From assembly GCA_917880885.1 (NCBI GenBank), contig OU862931.1, forward strand, positions 17,526,736-17,590,735: a stretch of DNA of 64,000 bases. Direction: 5' to 3'. Under the pieces are notes generated by a model. That model did not search any database, was not told where the DNA came from, and was given only the letters and a program-made list of their open reading frames with translations. Below, one piece after another: positions 43,336-53,836 of the stretch (positions within the stretch are counted from its first letter, which is position 1; each line of letters begins with the position of its first letter). This stretch comes from Limnephilus marmoratus (Eukaryota; Arthropoda; Insecta; Trichoptera; Limnephilidae). The position numbers were made by a program, and so were the translations under genes.

Positions 43336-43742
43336 AGCTCCACACAGGAGTCCCTGAGAAAAAAAATCATTAAGGCCCATGCCATCTTTGAGGATGCTGT
43401 GTGGAGGGTATTTTTAGGCGGAAGTTCCAGGAAGGAAAAAGGTATGAGGGTTGGGTAGAAATCCGGGGGTCCAGGAGTGAAGGAGTATGAATGAACCCAC
43501 ACCTCCCACGCGAATTGAGAGAGTCCGGCACAAGAGGTCTAGGTTAGGTCTCTCTCTACCATTCTTTACCGATCCGGCCGGAAATAATAAAGAAAACGCA
43601 TTCGCCGCCAAGACCTAGACAAAGCTCACCCGTGAACCCGGGAACCCCTGCTAAGTCACCAAACCAAGACCTAAGCAGGGGTGTTGATTATCCAATAAAT
43701 GATTCCTTGGGCGGCGGTACCCACACACACCTCTCAAATTGC
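43336..43742 (+). repeat. CACACAGG repeat, long form
   Basis: It starts CACACAGGAGTCCCTGAG. Relative to the copy at 40,945 it carries about 90 extra bases (43,475-43,570, CCACACCTCCCACGCGAATT). It ends GGGCGGCGGTACCCACACAC, then CTCAAATTG. Length differences suggest modular subfamilies. Confidence 0.75.
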
Positions 43743-43869
43743 AAAAAGGTTGAAAGAAAACGGTTATATATAAGGTTTGCATGATTGCAAATTTAATAAT
43801 TCCGACATTTTTGACTTTTCGGTCTACACAAACTGTTTTATAAATAATATGACGAAATCCACAAAGTTT

Positions 43870-43984
43870 AACCTCAACACAGTATATCCTCCTTAGTATA
43901 TCCTCAACACAGGATATACTGAGGAGGATATACTGTTTACAATACAATTTGTCACCTAGTGAGGTGACAAATTGTATTGTAAAC
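43870..43984. repeat. Pair of adjacent hairpins
   Basis: CAGTATATCCTCC folds with GAGGAGGATATACTG (with a nested AGTATATCCT pair). It is followed directly by a perfect 23-bp stem, GTTTACAATACAATTTGTCA (plus CCT) at 43,935-43,957 with 43,962-43,984, loop AGTG. Confidence 0.85.
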
Positions 43985-44044
43985 ATTTTATCCGCAGTGT
44001 ATAGAAACAATAAATAAATAAATAACGAATTGAGCTTTACATTC

Positions 44045-44985
44045 CGAATTCATACAATTGCTGTATATTAATTCCTACAATTGCTGTATATCAATTCCTA
44101 CAATTACTGTATATCAATTCCTACAATTACTGAATATCAATTCCTACAATTGCTAATACATAAATTCCTACTATGACTGTATATAAATTCCGACAATTAC
44201 TGTATATCAATTCCTCCAATTACTGTATATCAATTCCAAAAATTACTGTTGGTTTATCAATTCCTACAATTACTGTATATTAATTCCTACAATTGCTGCA
44301 TCAACCCCTACAATTGCTGTTTAACAATTCCTACAATTGCCATATATGAATTCCTACAATTACTACATATTAAATCCTATTACTGTAAATATACAATTAT
44401 TGTAAATCAATTTCTACAATCACTGTACATCAATTCCTACAATTACTGTATAAAAATTCCTACAATTGCCGTATATGAATTCCTACAATTCCTGTATATA
44501 AATTCCTACAATTTCCGTAAATGAATTCCTACAATTACTGTATATCAATTCCAACAATTACTGTTGGTATATCAATTCCTATAATTACTGTTTATCAATT
44601 CCTACAATTGCTGTATCAATCCCTGCAATTGCTGTATAACAATTCCTACAATTGCCGTATATGAATTCCTACAATTACTGTATATCAATTCCTTCAATTA
44701 CTGTTTATCGATTTCTACAATTACTACATATCAAATCCTATTATTGTAAATATACAATAAATATATCTACAATTATTGTAAATCAATTTCTACAATTACT
44801 GTACATCAATTCCTACAATTCCTGTATATAAATTCCTTCAATTACTGTTTATTAGTTCCTACAATTGCTGTATATGAATTCCTACAATTACTGTATATCA
44901 ATTCCTACAATTTCCGAAAATGAATTCCTACAATTACTGAATATCAATTTCTACAATTATTGTATATCTATTCCTATAAATGTGA
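44045..44985. repeat. 23-bp minisatellite (AATTCCTACAATTACTGTAT)
   Basis: About 40 diverged units of AATTCCTACAATTACTGTAT plus ATC. Higher-order similarity is visible: blocks near 44,240 and 44,560 both contain ACTGTTGGT-ATCAATTCC. Frames reading INSYNYC-type repeats are by-products. Confidence 0.92.
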
Positions 44986-45575
44986 TTATTTTTATCTGCC
45001 AAAAAGTTTGGCTTCACTCTCATCGCTTGTCAAGCGAAACGAATCGATAAAACAAACTCAAATAATATAACAACACTTCTTGTCGGTACAACTACCTACT
45101 ACTTGTTGATACACCTTGTCACCGGCCGCCGAACTGGGCCGATCTAGGTCAAATGTTGTAAACGGGCCCGCCCTGCCTAATATGATTAACAAAAGTGTCA
45201 CTCGTGTATGTTTAGGACAAAACATGGCATAGAAGGCGCGGGTTTTCAAAGCGATTTTAACTGTGAGGAAAACGAAAGTTTGGAAAAAAAATCGAAACAT
45301 TAAATAAATAATTTTATTTCCTATTTAAAAAGTGCACACTACAGTATGACGTATTGAAGTATTTTGTGGAATGGATATTTCACAGCTCCTTAGCTCATGA
45401 TGCTTATTATTATGCGAGCTAAAAACAGTTGCAAGGACCTAGGAATTGAAGTCTCTAAATGCTGTGCCAATTTCATAACACTAGATCTCACGGTTCCAGA
45501 GTTTTGACTGCGTCAAAAACACAGCCATTTTGGATTTGAATCCAGCAAATTTGCGTTCATCACTTTATTTTTTAC
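44986..45575. other. Intergenic DNA
   Basis: No gene was seen. Confidence 0.4.
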
Positions 45576-45865
45576 TAGCTGACCCGGCCACGCGTTGCTG
45601 TGGCTAACGAAACACAACGCCATCTACTAGATGGTTCAATCAAATCAAATCCACACCGCCCGCTTGCCAGCCCGCTCGTCCACCACATAAAGACATTATC
45701 CTTTAATTATATATTTCAACCAATTAACACAAAACCTTGACAAATTATATACCTTTCCTCACGAATCACTTTATCTATTGGTGAAAACCGCATTAAATTC
45801 GGTGGTTTGTGACTTTATCGCGAACAGATAGACAGCGGAGGACTTTAATTTATAATATGTAGAGA
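45576..45865 (+). repeat. CTAGCTG-ended repeat, AT-rich subtype
   Basis: It starts ACTAGCTGACCCGGCCACGC. GGCTAACGAAACACAACGCC, CAACCAATTAACACAAAACC and GAATCACTTTATCTATTGGT follow. This is the best copy of the subtype also seen at 20,089 and 24,278. Confidence 0.7.
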
Positions 45866-45892
45866 TGTAGGAGCATGGCAACCGGTTTCGGC

Positions 45893-46335
45893 ACAACAGT
45901 TACTTCATTAGGGCAGACGACCTCCGTAGTCCAGTGGCTAAGACTCTTGACTCACATTCCGGAGGTCGCGGGTTCGAACCCGGCATGCGCAAATAAATTT
46001 TATTTGATTAATTTGTGTTATTTCACAATTAATTCATTAAAAATAATATATAGTATATTTGCGGCATGTTCCAGAGTGGAAGATACTATTAGTATCGCCC
46101 TGGTGTAAGACCACCATTCAGAATTGAAACGTTGCTTGAAAATGGCTTTAGCCGTGTTTAGTGACCAGATCTGAATAGCCAGGTACTTCCCAACCTTCCT
46201 CTTCCCCACCTCCTTCCCCTCCCCACTACCTTCAGCCTCACAACATACCCCAATTGGGGATGCCATAGTCTCACTGGCTCCAGGCGGGAGCAGTTGAGAT
46301 TCTTGTGCGGTATTCACTGTAAAAAAAAAAAGAAA
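45893..46335 (+). repeat. SINE-1, full-length copy
   Basis: The tRNA-derived head runs to about 45,990: A box TAGTCCAGTGGCTAAGA, B box GGGTTCGAACCC. An AT-rich spacer, TGTTCCAGAGTGGAAGATAC, TAGCCGTGTTTAGTGACCAG, CCCCAATTGGGGATGCCATA and the 3' end TTGTGCGGTATTCACTGT plus an A-run follow. It would be transcribed by RNA polymerase III from the internal A/B boxes. The anticodon region does not fold, so it is a SINE and not a tRNA gene. Confidence 0.9.
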
Positions 46336-46679
46336 AGATAATACGCTAAACAATATATTGACAATTTTAAGAAAATAATTTTTCATCAGAAATACCACAG
46401 ACTTTCTGTTTCACAGAGTTGTTCAAATCATTTTGCAAAGCAGTGACGAATTTGCATGGTCCATAAGTTCTTTCCATGATGCAAAAAAATAAGTGAAAAG
46501 ATTCACTGCTTTCACATCCATGCATCTTCTAGCACGCCATTTAAATCCGACCGGAGAAAAATAACGTGTTAATTCCACGATTAAGATCGGTCTTACACGA
46601 AGTGCCAAAATAAAAGTGGCAATATTCACACACCAAAATTGTGTACAATTAATTAGCGGGAATAATTGTTACGACAAAT

Positions 46680-47372
46680 ATATGCCCATACATGGACGCC
46701 AGAAACCACCAAGTATACAGATAGATAATTATACATTTGAAACTGTCAACGAGTTTGTATATCTCGGTACTATGGTGACAAATGACAATAATGTATCCAG
46801 CGAAATCAAAAGAAGAATAGTAGCTGCAAATCGATACTACTTTGGGCTACAGAAGCATATGAAATCTCGCCACCTTACCAGAAGAACTTAAGTCCTGCTT
46901 TACAAGACCCTTATACGACCTGTTCTTATGTATGGTTCGGAATGCTGGACAATCAGTAAGAATGATGAAGGAGCCCTAGAAAGTTTTGAAAGGAAGGTGC
47001 TGCGAAGGATTTACGGCCCAGTCTGTGATAATGGAGAATGGCGTATCAGATACAACCAGGAGCTATACGATCTTTACGAGGACCCTAATATCTCCAAGGA
47101 AATCAAAACTGGAAGACTCAGGTGGGCTGGACATATCCAGAGAATGAGCGAAGGAGATATTCCAAAGCGAATTATGGATGGTGCACCTGGGGGTCGGAGA
47201 AGAGTTGGAAGACCAAAGCATCGATGGCTGGATGGAGTGGTGAAGGATGCAAGCACCATCGGCATCCGAAACTGGCGCAACGCAGCACAACACCGACAGT
47301 CATGGAGGCAGGCTCTGCTGGAGGCCAAGACCCGACCTGGGTTGTAGAGCCACAGATGATGATGATGATGAA
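46680..47372 (+). pseudogene. RTE-like LINE reverse-transcriptase C-terminus, 5'-truncated
   Basis: One continuous frame, broken by a single in-frame TAA at 46,889, covers the region after the polymerase core. It includes VNEFVYLGTMVTNDNNVSSE, LIRPVLMYGSECWT, LRRIYGPVCDNGEWRIRYN, GRLRWAGHIQRMSEGDIPKR and RRRVGRPKHRWLDGVVKDA. This order, with the GRPK-RW motif near the end, is typical of RTE/BovB-type and related LINEs. A (GAT)n tail at 47,355-47,370 follows the stop codon after a few bases, as in RTE elements. The endonuclease and catalytic aspartates are missing; it is a dead-on-arrival insertion with otherwise little decay, so fairly recent. Confidence 0.88.
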
Positions 47373-47451
47373 TTGTTACGACTCGCGACTGGACAAATAA
47401 AGGTTCAACACGATATACAAAAAAGCAGATTTTTTATAGAAATAAATTACG

Positions 47452-48015
47452 ACTTACGTGGCAGATCGTTTAGATCAGTGGTTCCCAAAGTGGTCGGTAA
47501 GGACCCCCAGGGGTCCCCAGGATCATCCAGGGGAACCGTGGAAAATAAAAAAAATGATTTGGGGTCCCCGTCAGGGGTCTCCGGAAAGGTTTTGACACAT
47601 TTTCATTCATATGGAAGTTTCGTCGGGGGAGAAGCGTAATGGGATGGGATGATGTTTCGCCCCATCCCATCCTACCCCGTTCCACTCCGTATCCCATTAC
47701 GCCCCCTCAGTTGTGCTATCTGCCCCGGGGTGGGGTCCGTGGCCCAAAACAGTTTGGGAACCACTGGTTTAGATCGTTGGCTCCGAACCCAGAAATCGCG
47801 GGTTGAAAACCCCGCGTGAACATAAAATTTAAATGCACCACTTTCCAGGGTGGAAGATGCTCTAAAAATTGCCCTGGTGTGTAACCACCGTTCACTATAC
47901 AAACACTGCTTATAATGGCTTTAACTGTATTTAGTGTCCAGATATTAATTGCCACGTTGTTCTCAATGTTTCTCATCCCCTCACAACATTCCCAACACCC
48001 ATGCCATTTGTCAGT
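47452..48015 (+). repeat. SINE-1 copy split by a hAT MITE
   Basis: The head fragment lies at 47,452-47,475. SINE sequence resumes at 47,775 with AAATCGCGGGTTGAAAACCC (B-box region), TTTCCAGGGTGGAAGATG, ATTGCCCTGGTGTGTAACC and GGCTTTAACTGTATTTAGTG. It is then truncated and joined to CACACAGG sequence near 48,020. Confidence 0.75.
47476..47766. mobile_element. hAT MITE, 291 bp, perfect 8-bp target duplication
   Basis: Ends CAGTGGTTCCCAAAGTGG and CAGTTTGGGAACCACTG are classic hAT inverted repeats. GTTTAGAT is duplicated at 47,468-47,475 and 47,767-47,774. The interior is GC-rich with an imperfect palindrome around GGGATGGGATGATG. No coding capacity. Confidence 0.93.
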
Positions 48016-48019
48016 GATC

Positions 48020-48205
48020 ACCCAAAGTGATATTATGTTTGGTGACTTGGCAGGGGTGTCCGGGTTCATGGAGTGAGCTAGGACCGGTTGAAGGAGAGAG
48101 GCCGGTTGACGGAGACCTTTGACCTCTCCAGTCAGACTCGCCATCTGTCTCATTGCAGTGGTAGTGATGGATTCATACGTCACTTCTGGAAACCCTATCC
48201 AAAAA
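48020..48205 (-). repeat. CACACAGG repeat fragment, minus-oriented
   Basis: TTTGGTGACTTGGCAGGGGT, then GTCCGGGTTCATGGAGTGAG, match the distal part of the family on the reverse strand. Confidence 0.55.
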
Positions 48206-48890
48206 AGCACACATCTATCGACATATTTATTAGTGTAGAATGTAGAATGAACAAAAAAAATCTTGGAAAAGTGGATTTAAAAATAGTTCGTTCGTTCATC
48301 AGTTCCCAATTTGGCCACCTGCGAATTTAAGCGTGTCAAGCCGTAAGAAGTTGAAATTCCATAGAAATGTTCGCTTTTTGCGTGGAGCAGCAGTAAGTAA
48401 TGGTAAAATCCCACCTCGAATAAACATAATTTCAAAAACTCACCCAATCACGCGCACGAAAGTTCCCACCTAAATTCTGGTAGAATTTAACAGTTTCGAC
48501 ATTGAATTTTGCGAAATGGCGTGTTTTAATTTCACCCCGGACCGCGATACGGAGATCCGTGATAAGGAACGAAATGGCATCATTAGAGCGTTATACACAA
48601 AGGGAGGGGACAAAATGGTTAATTAGAGCATAAGTAGAGGTGAAGCGAGAAGGAGGGAGACAGCATGCGAGGAGTTTCCACACAGATAATAATATAATTG
48701 TTGCCGTGGTCGAAACAATGACGGTCGAAAATCAACGAAGCGTTTTACTGAACTTAATAATGTATTCAATCGCCTATATAATAGCTATGAGGGTACCAAC
48801 TTTTATGAATACATTAATACGTGTATATTTTTCGGCAATTTCAGGAAAGAGAGAAAGCTGGGAACAGCAATAAGAAACAGCAAGTACACA
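48206..48890. other. Intergenic DNA
   Basis: No gene was seen. Confidence 0.4.
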
Positions 48891-48894
48891 TGGT

Positions 48895-49695
48895 AATTGA
48901 AAAGTGGGAATATGGCATTCCCAATTGGGTGCATTGAGAAGCTGAAATCTGAAATGATGGGTGAAAGCAGTAATATAGCGTTCCCAACTGGATATATTGT
49001 AAAACTGAGATCAGAATTGGTGGGTGAAAGTGAGAGTATGGCATTCCCAATTAGGTATATTGTGAAGCTCAAATCTGAAATGGTGGGTGAAAAGCTGTAA
49101 TACGGCATTCCCAAATGGGTATATTGTGAAGCTGAAACCTGAATAGGTATAATGTGAAGCTTAAACTTGAAATGGTGGATGAAAAGTGGTAGTACGGCAT
49201 TCCCAATTGGGTACATTGTGAAGCTGAAACTTGAATTGGTGGGTGAAAAGTGGGAATATGGCATTCCCAATTAGGTATATTAAAATGCTGAAATCTGAAA
49301 TGGCTGGTTAAAGGTGGTAATACGACATTCCCAATTGGGTATATTGTGAAGCCGAAACCTGAATTGATGGGTGAAAAGTGGGAATATGGCATTCCCAATT
49401 GGGTATATTATTGTGACGCAGAAACCTGAAATTTTGAGTTAAAAGTGGGAATATGAAATTCCCAATTGGGTATATTCTGACGCTGAAACATGAAATGGTG
49501 AGTTAAAAGTGGGAATATGGGATTCTCAATTGGGAATATTTTAATGCTGAAACCTGAAATGATGAGTAAAAAGTGGGAATATGGAATTCCCAATTGGGTA
49601 TATTGTGAAGCTGAAACCAGAAGTGGTGGGTGAAAAATAGGATTACCTACTGCATTCCAAATTGGGGTACATTAGGAAACCGAAATGGTGGGTGG
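48895..49695. repeat. 63-64-bp minisatellite, twelve units, SINE-1-derived
   Basis: Unit landmarks (GGCATTCCCAATTGGG) fall at 48,914, 48,977, 49,040, 49,104, 49,196, 49,260, 49,324, 49,388, 49,455, 49,519, 49,583 and 49,651. The core GGCATTCCCAATTGGGTATA, then TTGTGAAGCTGAA, closely matches minus-strand SINE-1 (GGCATCCCCAATTGGGGTAT, then GTTGTGAGGCTGAA). A 64-bp unit shifts frame by one each time, and the minus strand is open in all three phases. The resulting repetitive frames are not genes. Confidence 0.9.
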
Positions 49696-50209
49696 GATGT
49701 GTATTAAATAAAGAGTGTATGCAAAGACAGGTATGCGGCGTTCCATCCTATTTGCCTACCCTTGCGAGGAAATGGCGTGAAATTTAGTTAGATAATTAGT
49801 AACTAGTTTAAAATCAACAAAAATTGCATTTTCACGGTATCCTCACGCAAGGCGAAATGATCTGGAAATCGCTGAATAAAACATTACCACGGTCTAATAA
49901 TTGTCTTTCTAGGAAAGTGAAAAGACGAATATATGTATATAAGCTACAATCAAACACATAATTACACGCAAATGGAATAATACCTAAGTTACATCAGGCG
50001 TATCAACTTTTTCCCATCATTATGATGTCACGACTTAACTTTTACTTATTTTTCTTCGCAAGAAATTGATCAATGAATAACGATGAGACAATCAAGACAT
50101 AATTTTGAGAATAAGACATCATTTTAAGTCTAAGCCTAGCACGGTTTTCAGTTATAATGAGTATTTTATCTTTATCAATTTGCATAATTGAATCTATCTA
50201 TCTATCTTC
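49696..50209. other. Intergenic DNA
   Basis: No gene was seen. Confidence 0.4.
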
Positions 50210-50214
50210 TATAG

Positions 50215-51118
50215 CAGGGTGGCCACAAAAAACGGATATCAAAATTCCCTGATAATTCCAGGTTTTCCAGGCAGTTTCTACATTTTTCCCTTATATGTTT
50301 AATTTGATATAAGGGGATATCGTTAGTTAAATAAGTAATAAAGGGAATTCCGTCATCCATAGCATTTATTATTTCTTTGCATTACAATAATCTATTAAAC
50401 ACAAAATACACTTGTTACAAATTTATGATATTTCGCCTGAAGACAATTTGTGAAGAAATGAAAAGACCATACAAAAATAGAAAAATAAACAAAAAAACAT
50501 TAACATTAGAAGAGATACAAAAAAATTACATGAAACAAGCAACAACACTAGGGAACAGTTTAGATTTAGAATATTAATAATTAAAACAATATACCCTTTG
50601 GGTAAGCAGTTAGGACATTAGATAACACAAAGAAAAATATGATAATAGAGAAAACAGAACCATAAGCATTCGACTAAAATTTAGAAAGAGGTTTATTATG
50701 TATTTACACGAAGCTATGGTATAAATAGTGATGCAATGTAATTTTATAAATACTAAAAACCTTGATTTAAATGTTAAAATACCTAAACACACAAAATAAA
50801 AACACACACACACACACACATCAACTAGATGACATGATTGTGTTGCAAGGGCATTAACGAAAATAATAATAAAAAAATACCTATCTAGTTTGTCTTTGTC
50901 GGCATATCTTTTGTTACACAAGTCGTAAGTAAAAGTAATAAAACACAACTTCGGGGTTTCACAAATCGCAAAATAACAAATTTAGTTTTATTTTTGGAAT
51001 TCCCTGATATTATAATTTTTTTTCAAAATTCCCTGACATTTCCCTGATAATTCCAGGTTCGGTAAAATTCCCTGATAATTCCAGGTTTTCCAGGTACTCC
51101 AGGTCTGTGGCCACCCTG
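50215..51118. mobile_element. 904-bp element with CAGGGTGGCCACA ends and 5-bp target duplication
   Basis: CAGGGTGGCCACA at 50,215 and TGTGGCCACCCTG at 51,106-51,118 are perfect 13-bp inverted ends. TATAG flanks both (50,210-50,214 and 51,119-51,123). Subterminal AAAATTCCCTGATAATTCCA, then GGTTTTCCAGG, occurs near both ends in the same orientation, with extra partial copies at 51,000-51,060. The interior is AT-rich with a (CA)n run at 50,805. A 66-codon frame at 50,377-50,577 is unrecognised. Non-autonomous DNA transposon; superfamily not assigned. Confidence 0.85.
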
Positions 51119-51123
51119 TATAG

Positions 51124-51617
51124 GTATATAAATAAAAATGAATGGCCGAAATGTATGTACGCGCATAACTTCCGAACGACTGCACCAAATTGGATAATTC
51201 CTTTTTTTTGTGTTCGTTATTGTCAGGACAAAGTTTGTATAGAACTACTGGTGAGCTCTGGCATTATGAAATTTGTACAAAAAATTGCAGTAGGTGGCAC
51301 GCGAGCTGTTTGAAAATTGAGTGTACCGGGACTGAATGTATGAAATGCGGGAGGGAGTGGGGGGAGGGCTCGGGTAGGGAGTTGGCGGGAGGGTGGGGAG
51401 GGGACACCCCAAGGAGGGGAGGGAAACCTGGGAGGGGGGAGGGGAATCGGGAGGGGGGGTTCGCAGGACGGGGAAGGGGGGAGTGAAGTGGGAGAGGGAG
51501 GTGGAGGCGGAGTGGGAACGCGAGAGGGGGAACGGGACGAATGGGAAAGGACACGCAGGGACAAACTTTTTTTTATTAAATATCATAGCAACGCATGCCG
51601 GGTATCAGCTAGTTTTT
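51124..51617 (-). repeat. CTAGCTG-ended GC-rich repeat, minus-oriented
   Basis: It adjoins the previous element's target duplication. CGAACGACTGCACCAAATTG (51,175), GAGCTCTGGCATTATGAAAT, a 220-bp purine block (51,330-51,555) and CAACGCATGCCGGGTATCAG, then CTAGT, give the full order. The purine block is open in several frames purely by composition. Confidence 0.75.
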
Positions 51618-51869
51618 CATAAATAAGTTTTACAAACAATAATTATAATAACTCGACGAGTGGCGCTAACCGACAGTTTGCTTACTAAGCGGTGGTGAAA
51701 TACCCTGTAAATATTACCTATACAAATGTAAGAAAAGGACCAAATCATCCAGATAAACGGTTGACCAATCAGAGGGCATGCTAAAACACACCCAATATAT
51801 TAAAATGATTGGAAAGGAAACGACTCGCACAACAAACTGCACCCAATACGGATGCGACCATTATGGTCC

Positions 51870-52521
51870 TACAAGTGAGAGCTCCATTGCAACATCTCTT
51901 TCTGTTACATGGGACTTTGATCAGAAAGAGGGAGAGGTCACAATGGATACATCGGCAATATTTCTGTACGCACGAGTAAAATAATCTACTATGATATTAC
52001 ATACGAGAGTTGTAACATCTCTTTCTGTCAAAGGCATCATTTATACGAAAACGCGAGGTATTACAACGGAGCTATCGACGGTATTCTCACAAACACGATT
52101 ATATAAAATAATATGGATCAACAGCTGCAGCGCCAGCAGAGGTCCGTTGCAGGGTTTCGCTCTGTTACATGCGTGATTTATGATAAAGAGAGAGAGGTCA
52201 CAAGGGAAAATCAGCGGTATGCCTACAATTTGCGTGAATATATCCTCACCATCCAACTTCTAGTAACTGCGGCAGTGACTGCAAAGAGCATGGAGTTGAG
52301 CGAACTAGCGCTGTCTCGTTTGTTAAAGGGCCGCTAGAACGAGTCAGCGCTAGTTCGCTCAACTCCATGCTCTTTGCAGTCACTGCCGCAGTTACTAGAA
52401 GTTGGATGGTGAGGAGGCCGCTTTTGGTCTTACCGCTGAGAGATCTGTTTTAACCTCTCTTTCTGTCCCATGCGTCGATTACGAGAAAGAGGGTGAGGTC
52501 ACAATGCAGTTATCAGCGGTA
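51870..52521. repeat. Cluster of TACCGCTGA micro-foldback repeats
   Basis: About four diverged units share CATCTCTTTCTGT...AGAAAGAGGGAGAGGTCACAA, each itself an imperfect hairpin: about 51,885-51,965, 52,010-52,085, 52,135-52,219 and 52,431-52,521. The last is best bounded (TACCGCTGA...TCAGCGGTA, 91 bp). Single copies occur at 3,704 and 54,828. It may be a very short non-autonomous DNA element. Confidence 0.7.
52243..52415. repeat. 71-bp perfect inverted repeat (long hairpin)
   Basis: 52,243-52,313 (TCCTCACCATCCAACTTCTA onward) is exactly complementary to 52,345-52,415. After one mismatch six more pairs follow, leaving a 17-nt loop. It lies between two micro-foldback units and is far more perfect than they are. 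A transcript would form a long dsRNA-like hairpin. Confidence 0.9.
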
Positions 52522-52794
52522 GGCCATACAATACGGTGTAGGGAGTTGGGACCAAAGCTATTACCTCGCAGATATGTTTTAAATTTGGAACGTTCGAGAT
52601 TCGAAAACAGTCATGGACTTTAGAGGGGTCGAAGTTGTAGGGAAAATATAATTAACATTTTAAAACTGAGATGAGAATTATTTTGTTTTACCCGTTGCGT
52701 CGTCCATGGGTCGACAACGAATCGACATAAACCGAGTGCTGCGCCTGCGCAGAAAAATCCCACAAAGGACTGCGCTGCAGTCCGCTCCCTTTCT

Positions 52795-52985
52795 TTAGCT
52801 ATTTGATCCCTGGCTACGAACAAAGATGTCGGGGTTAGAATCCCGACATGAGCAAATAATTTTAAACGTGTATAAATTAATAGCTATCCATCGTATATTT
52901 GCGTCAAAAGATACTCTCAGAATCTCAATGGCATTAACCGTGTATAGTGACCAGATCTGAATAATCAGGAACTTCCCCATAGCGT
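52795..52985 (+). repeat. SINE-1, 3'-truncated
   Basis: The head with B-box region CGGGGTTAGAATCCCGACAT is followed by an AT spacer, AAAGATACTCTCAGAATCTC and GTATAGTGACCAGATCTGAA. It stops before the CCCCAATTGGGG segment. Confidence 0.7.
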
Positions 52986-53204
52986 AAATTATTAATTATT
53001 AGCACACACGACGTTTTGCTAACTTAAGATTAATAAATAAATAAATAACCTAATCATTAAGGTCTTCGCATCTGTTTCAAAAAAGACACAAAGACAAACA
53101 CCTCACACAATCATAAAGCTAGAACCAAGTAAATAGACATAATAAATAGTGACCGGACAACTCAGAATGAAATCAACTCAGAACCTTCTTTTAAAAGTCA
53201 CTAA

Positions 53205-53345
53205 AAGTGATGAAAAAAATTATTGAGCGTTGGTTAAATAGGTTACGTTAGGTTAGGGTTATGGGCTAATTTTTTTTTTTCATAGCTTTTAACGACTTTT
53301 CAAAGAAGTGTTGAGTTGTTTTGATTCTGGGTTGGCATGGAACCA
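53205..53345. repeat. AT-rich interspersed repeat, copy 2
   Basis: GGTTAAATAGGTTACGTTAG, then GTTAGGG, and CATAGCTTTTAACGACTTTT match the copy at window start. Confidence 0.5.
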
Positions 53346-53835
53346 TATACCTTTGTACATCTGGACAAAGAAGATCCGAATTTTTAGCGGTAAAGTTATA
53401 CAACAAACTCTCCCACATAGCATCAAACAAATTAAAACAAAAATAATTATATTAAGGGCACCAAAGCTTGGCTCAAGAATCTGTTGGAAAAAAACCTTAG
53501 TATTATATTAAAAACATCGTCACCTTATCCAAACCATAAAGTTCTACCACAGAAGAATCTGAAAACTTATCCAAAACATAGTTCCCCTCAACACACGATT
53601 TCCTAGTAGGTAAAGAGGACTACTAAAATAATCCACCTCTATTTTACATTTACATTTAACACGACGTATCTTCTATGAATGAAAAAAATATTATACAGTA
53701 ATTTAAAAAAATATCCTTCCTTACCATAAGCTTCACTAAATACCCCTTTTTGGGAATGTCACAGTCCCTCTGGCTCCGGTCATTGGCTTGGAAGCAGTTG
53801 GGATATAAAAAAATACGAGTGTGCATCAGACCACA
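53346..53835. other. AT-rich intergenic DNA
   Basis: 53,745-53,805 (GGGAATGTCACAGTCCCTCT, GGAAGCAGTTGGGAT) resembles the 3' quarter of SINE-1, strongly diverged. Confidence 0.35.
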
Positions 53836-53836
53836 C

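Noticed and set aside
44045..44985. CRISPR-like array
   Set aside because: Units are contiguous without unique spacers and the genome is eukaryotic; it is a minisatellite.
44249..45050. Open frames rich in INSYNYC-type repeats
   Set aside because: Direct translation of the 23-bp minisatellite.
45893..45995. Possible functional tRNA gene
   Set aside because: A and B boxes are good, but the anticodon arm and acceptor stem do not pair, and SINE-1 body follows directly.
48803..49593. Several repetitive minus-strand open frames (GMPYSHF / GNAILPL / WECHIPTF type)
   Set aside because: They are three phases of the same 64-bp minisatellite; the unit is not a multiple of three, so no stable protein repeat exists.
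51190..51626. Five overlapping Pro- or Gly-rich open frames
   Set aside because: Composition artefact of the purine block in the same repeat family.
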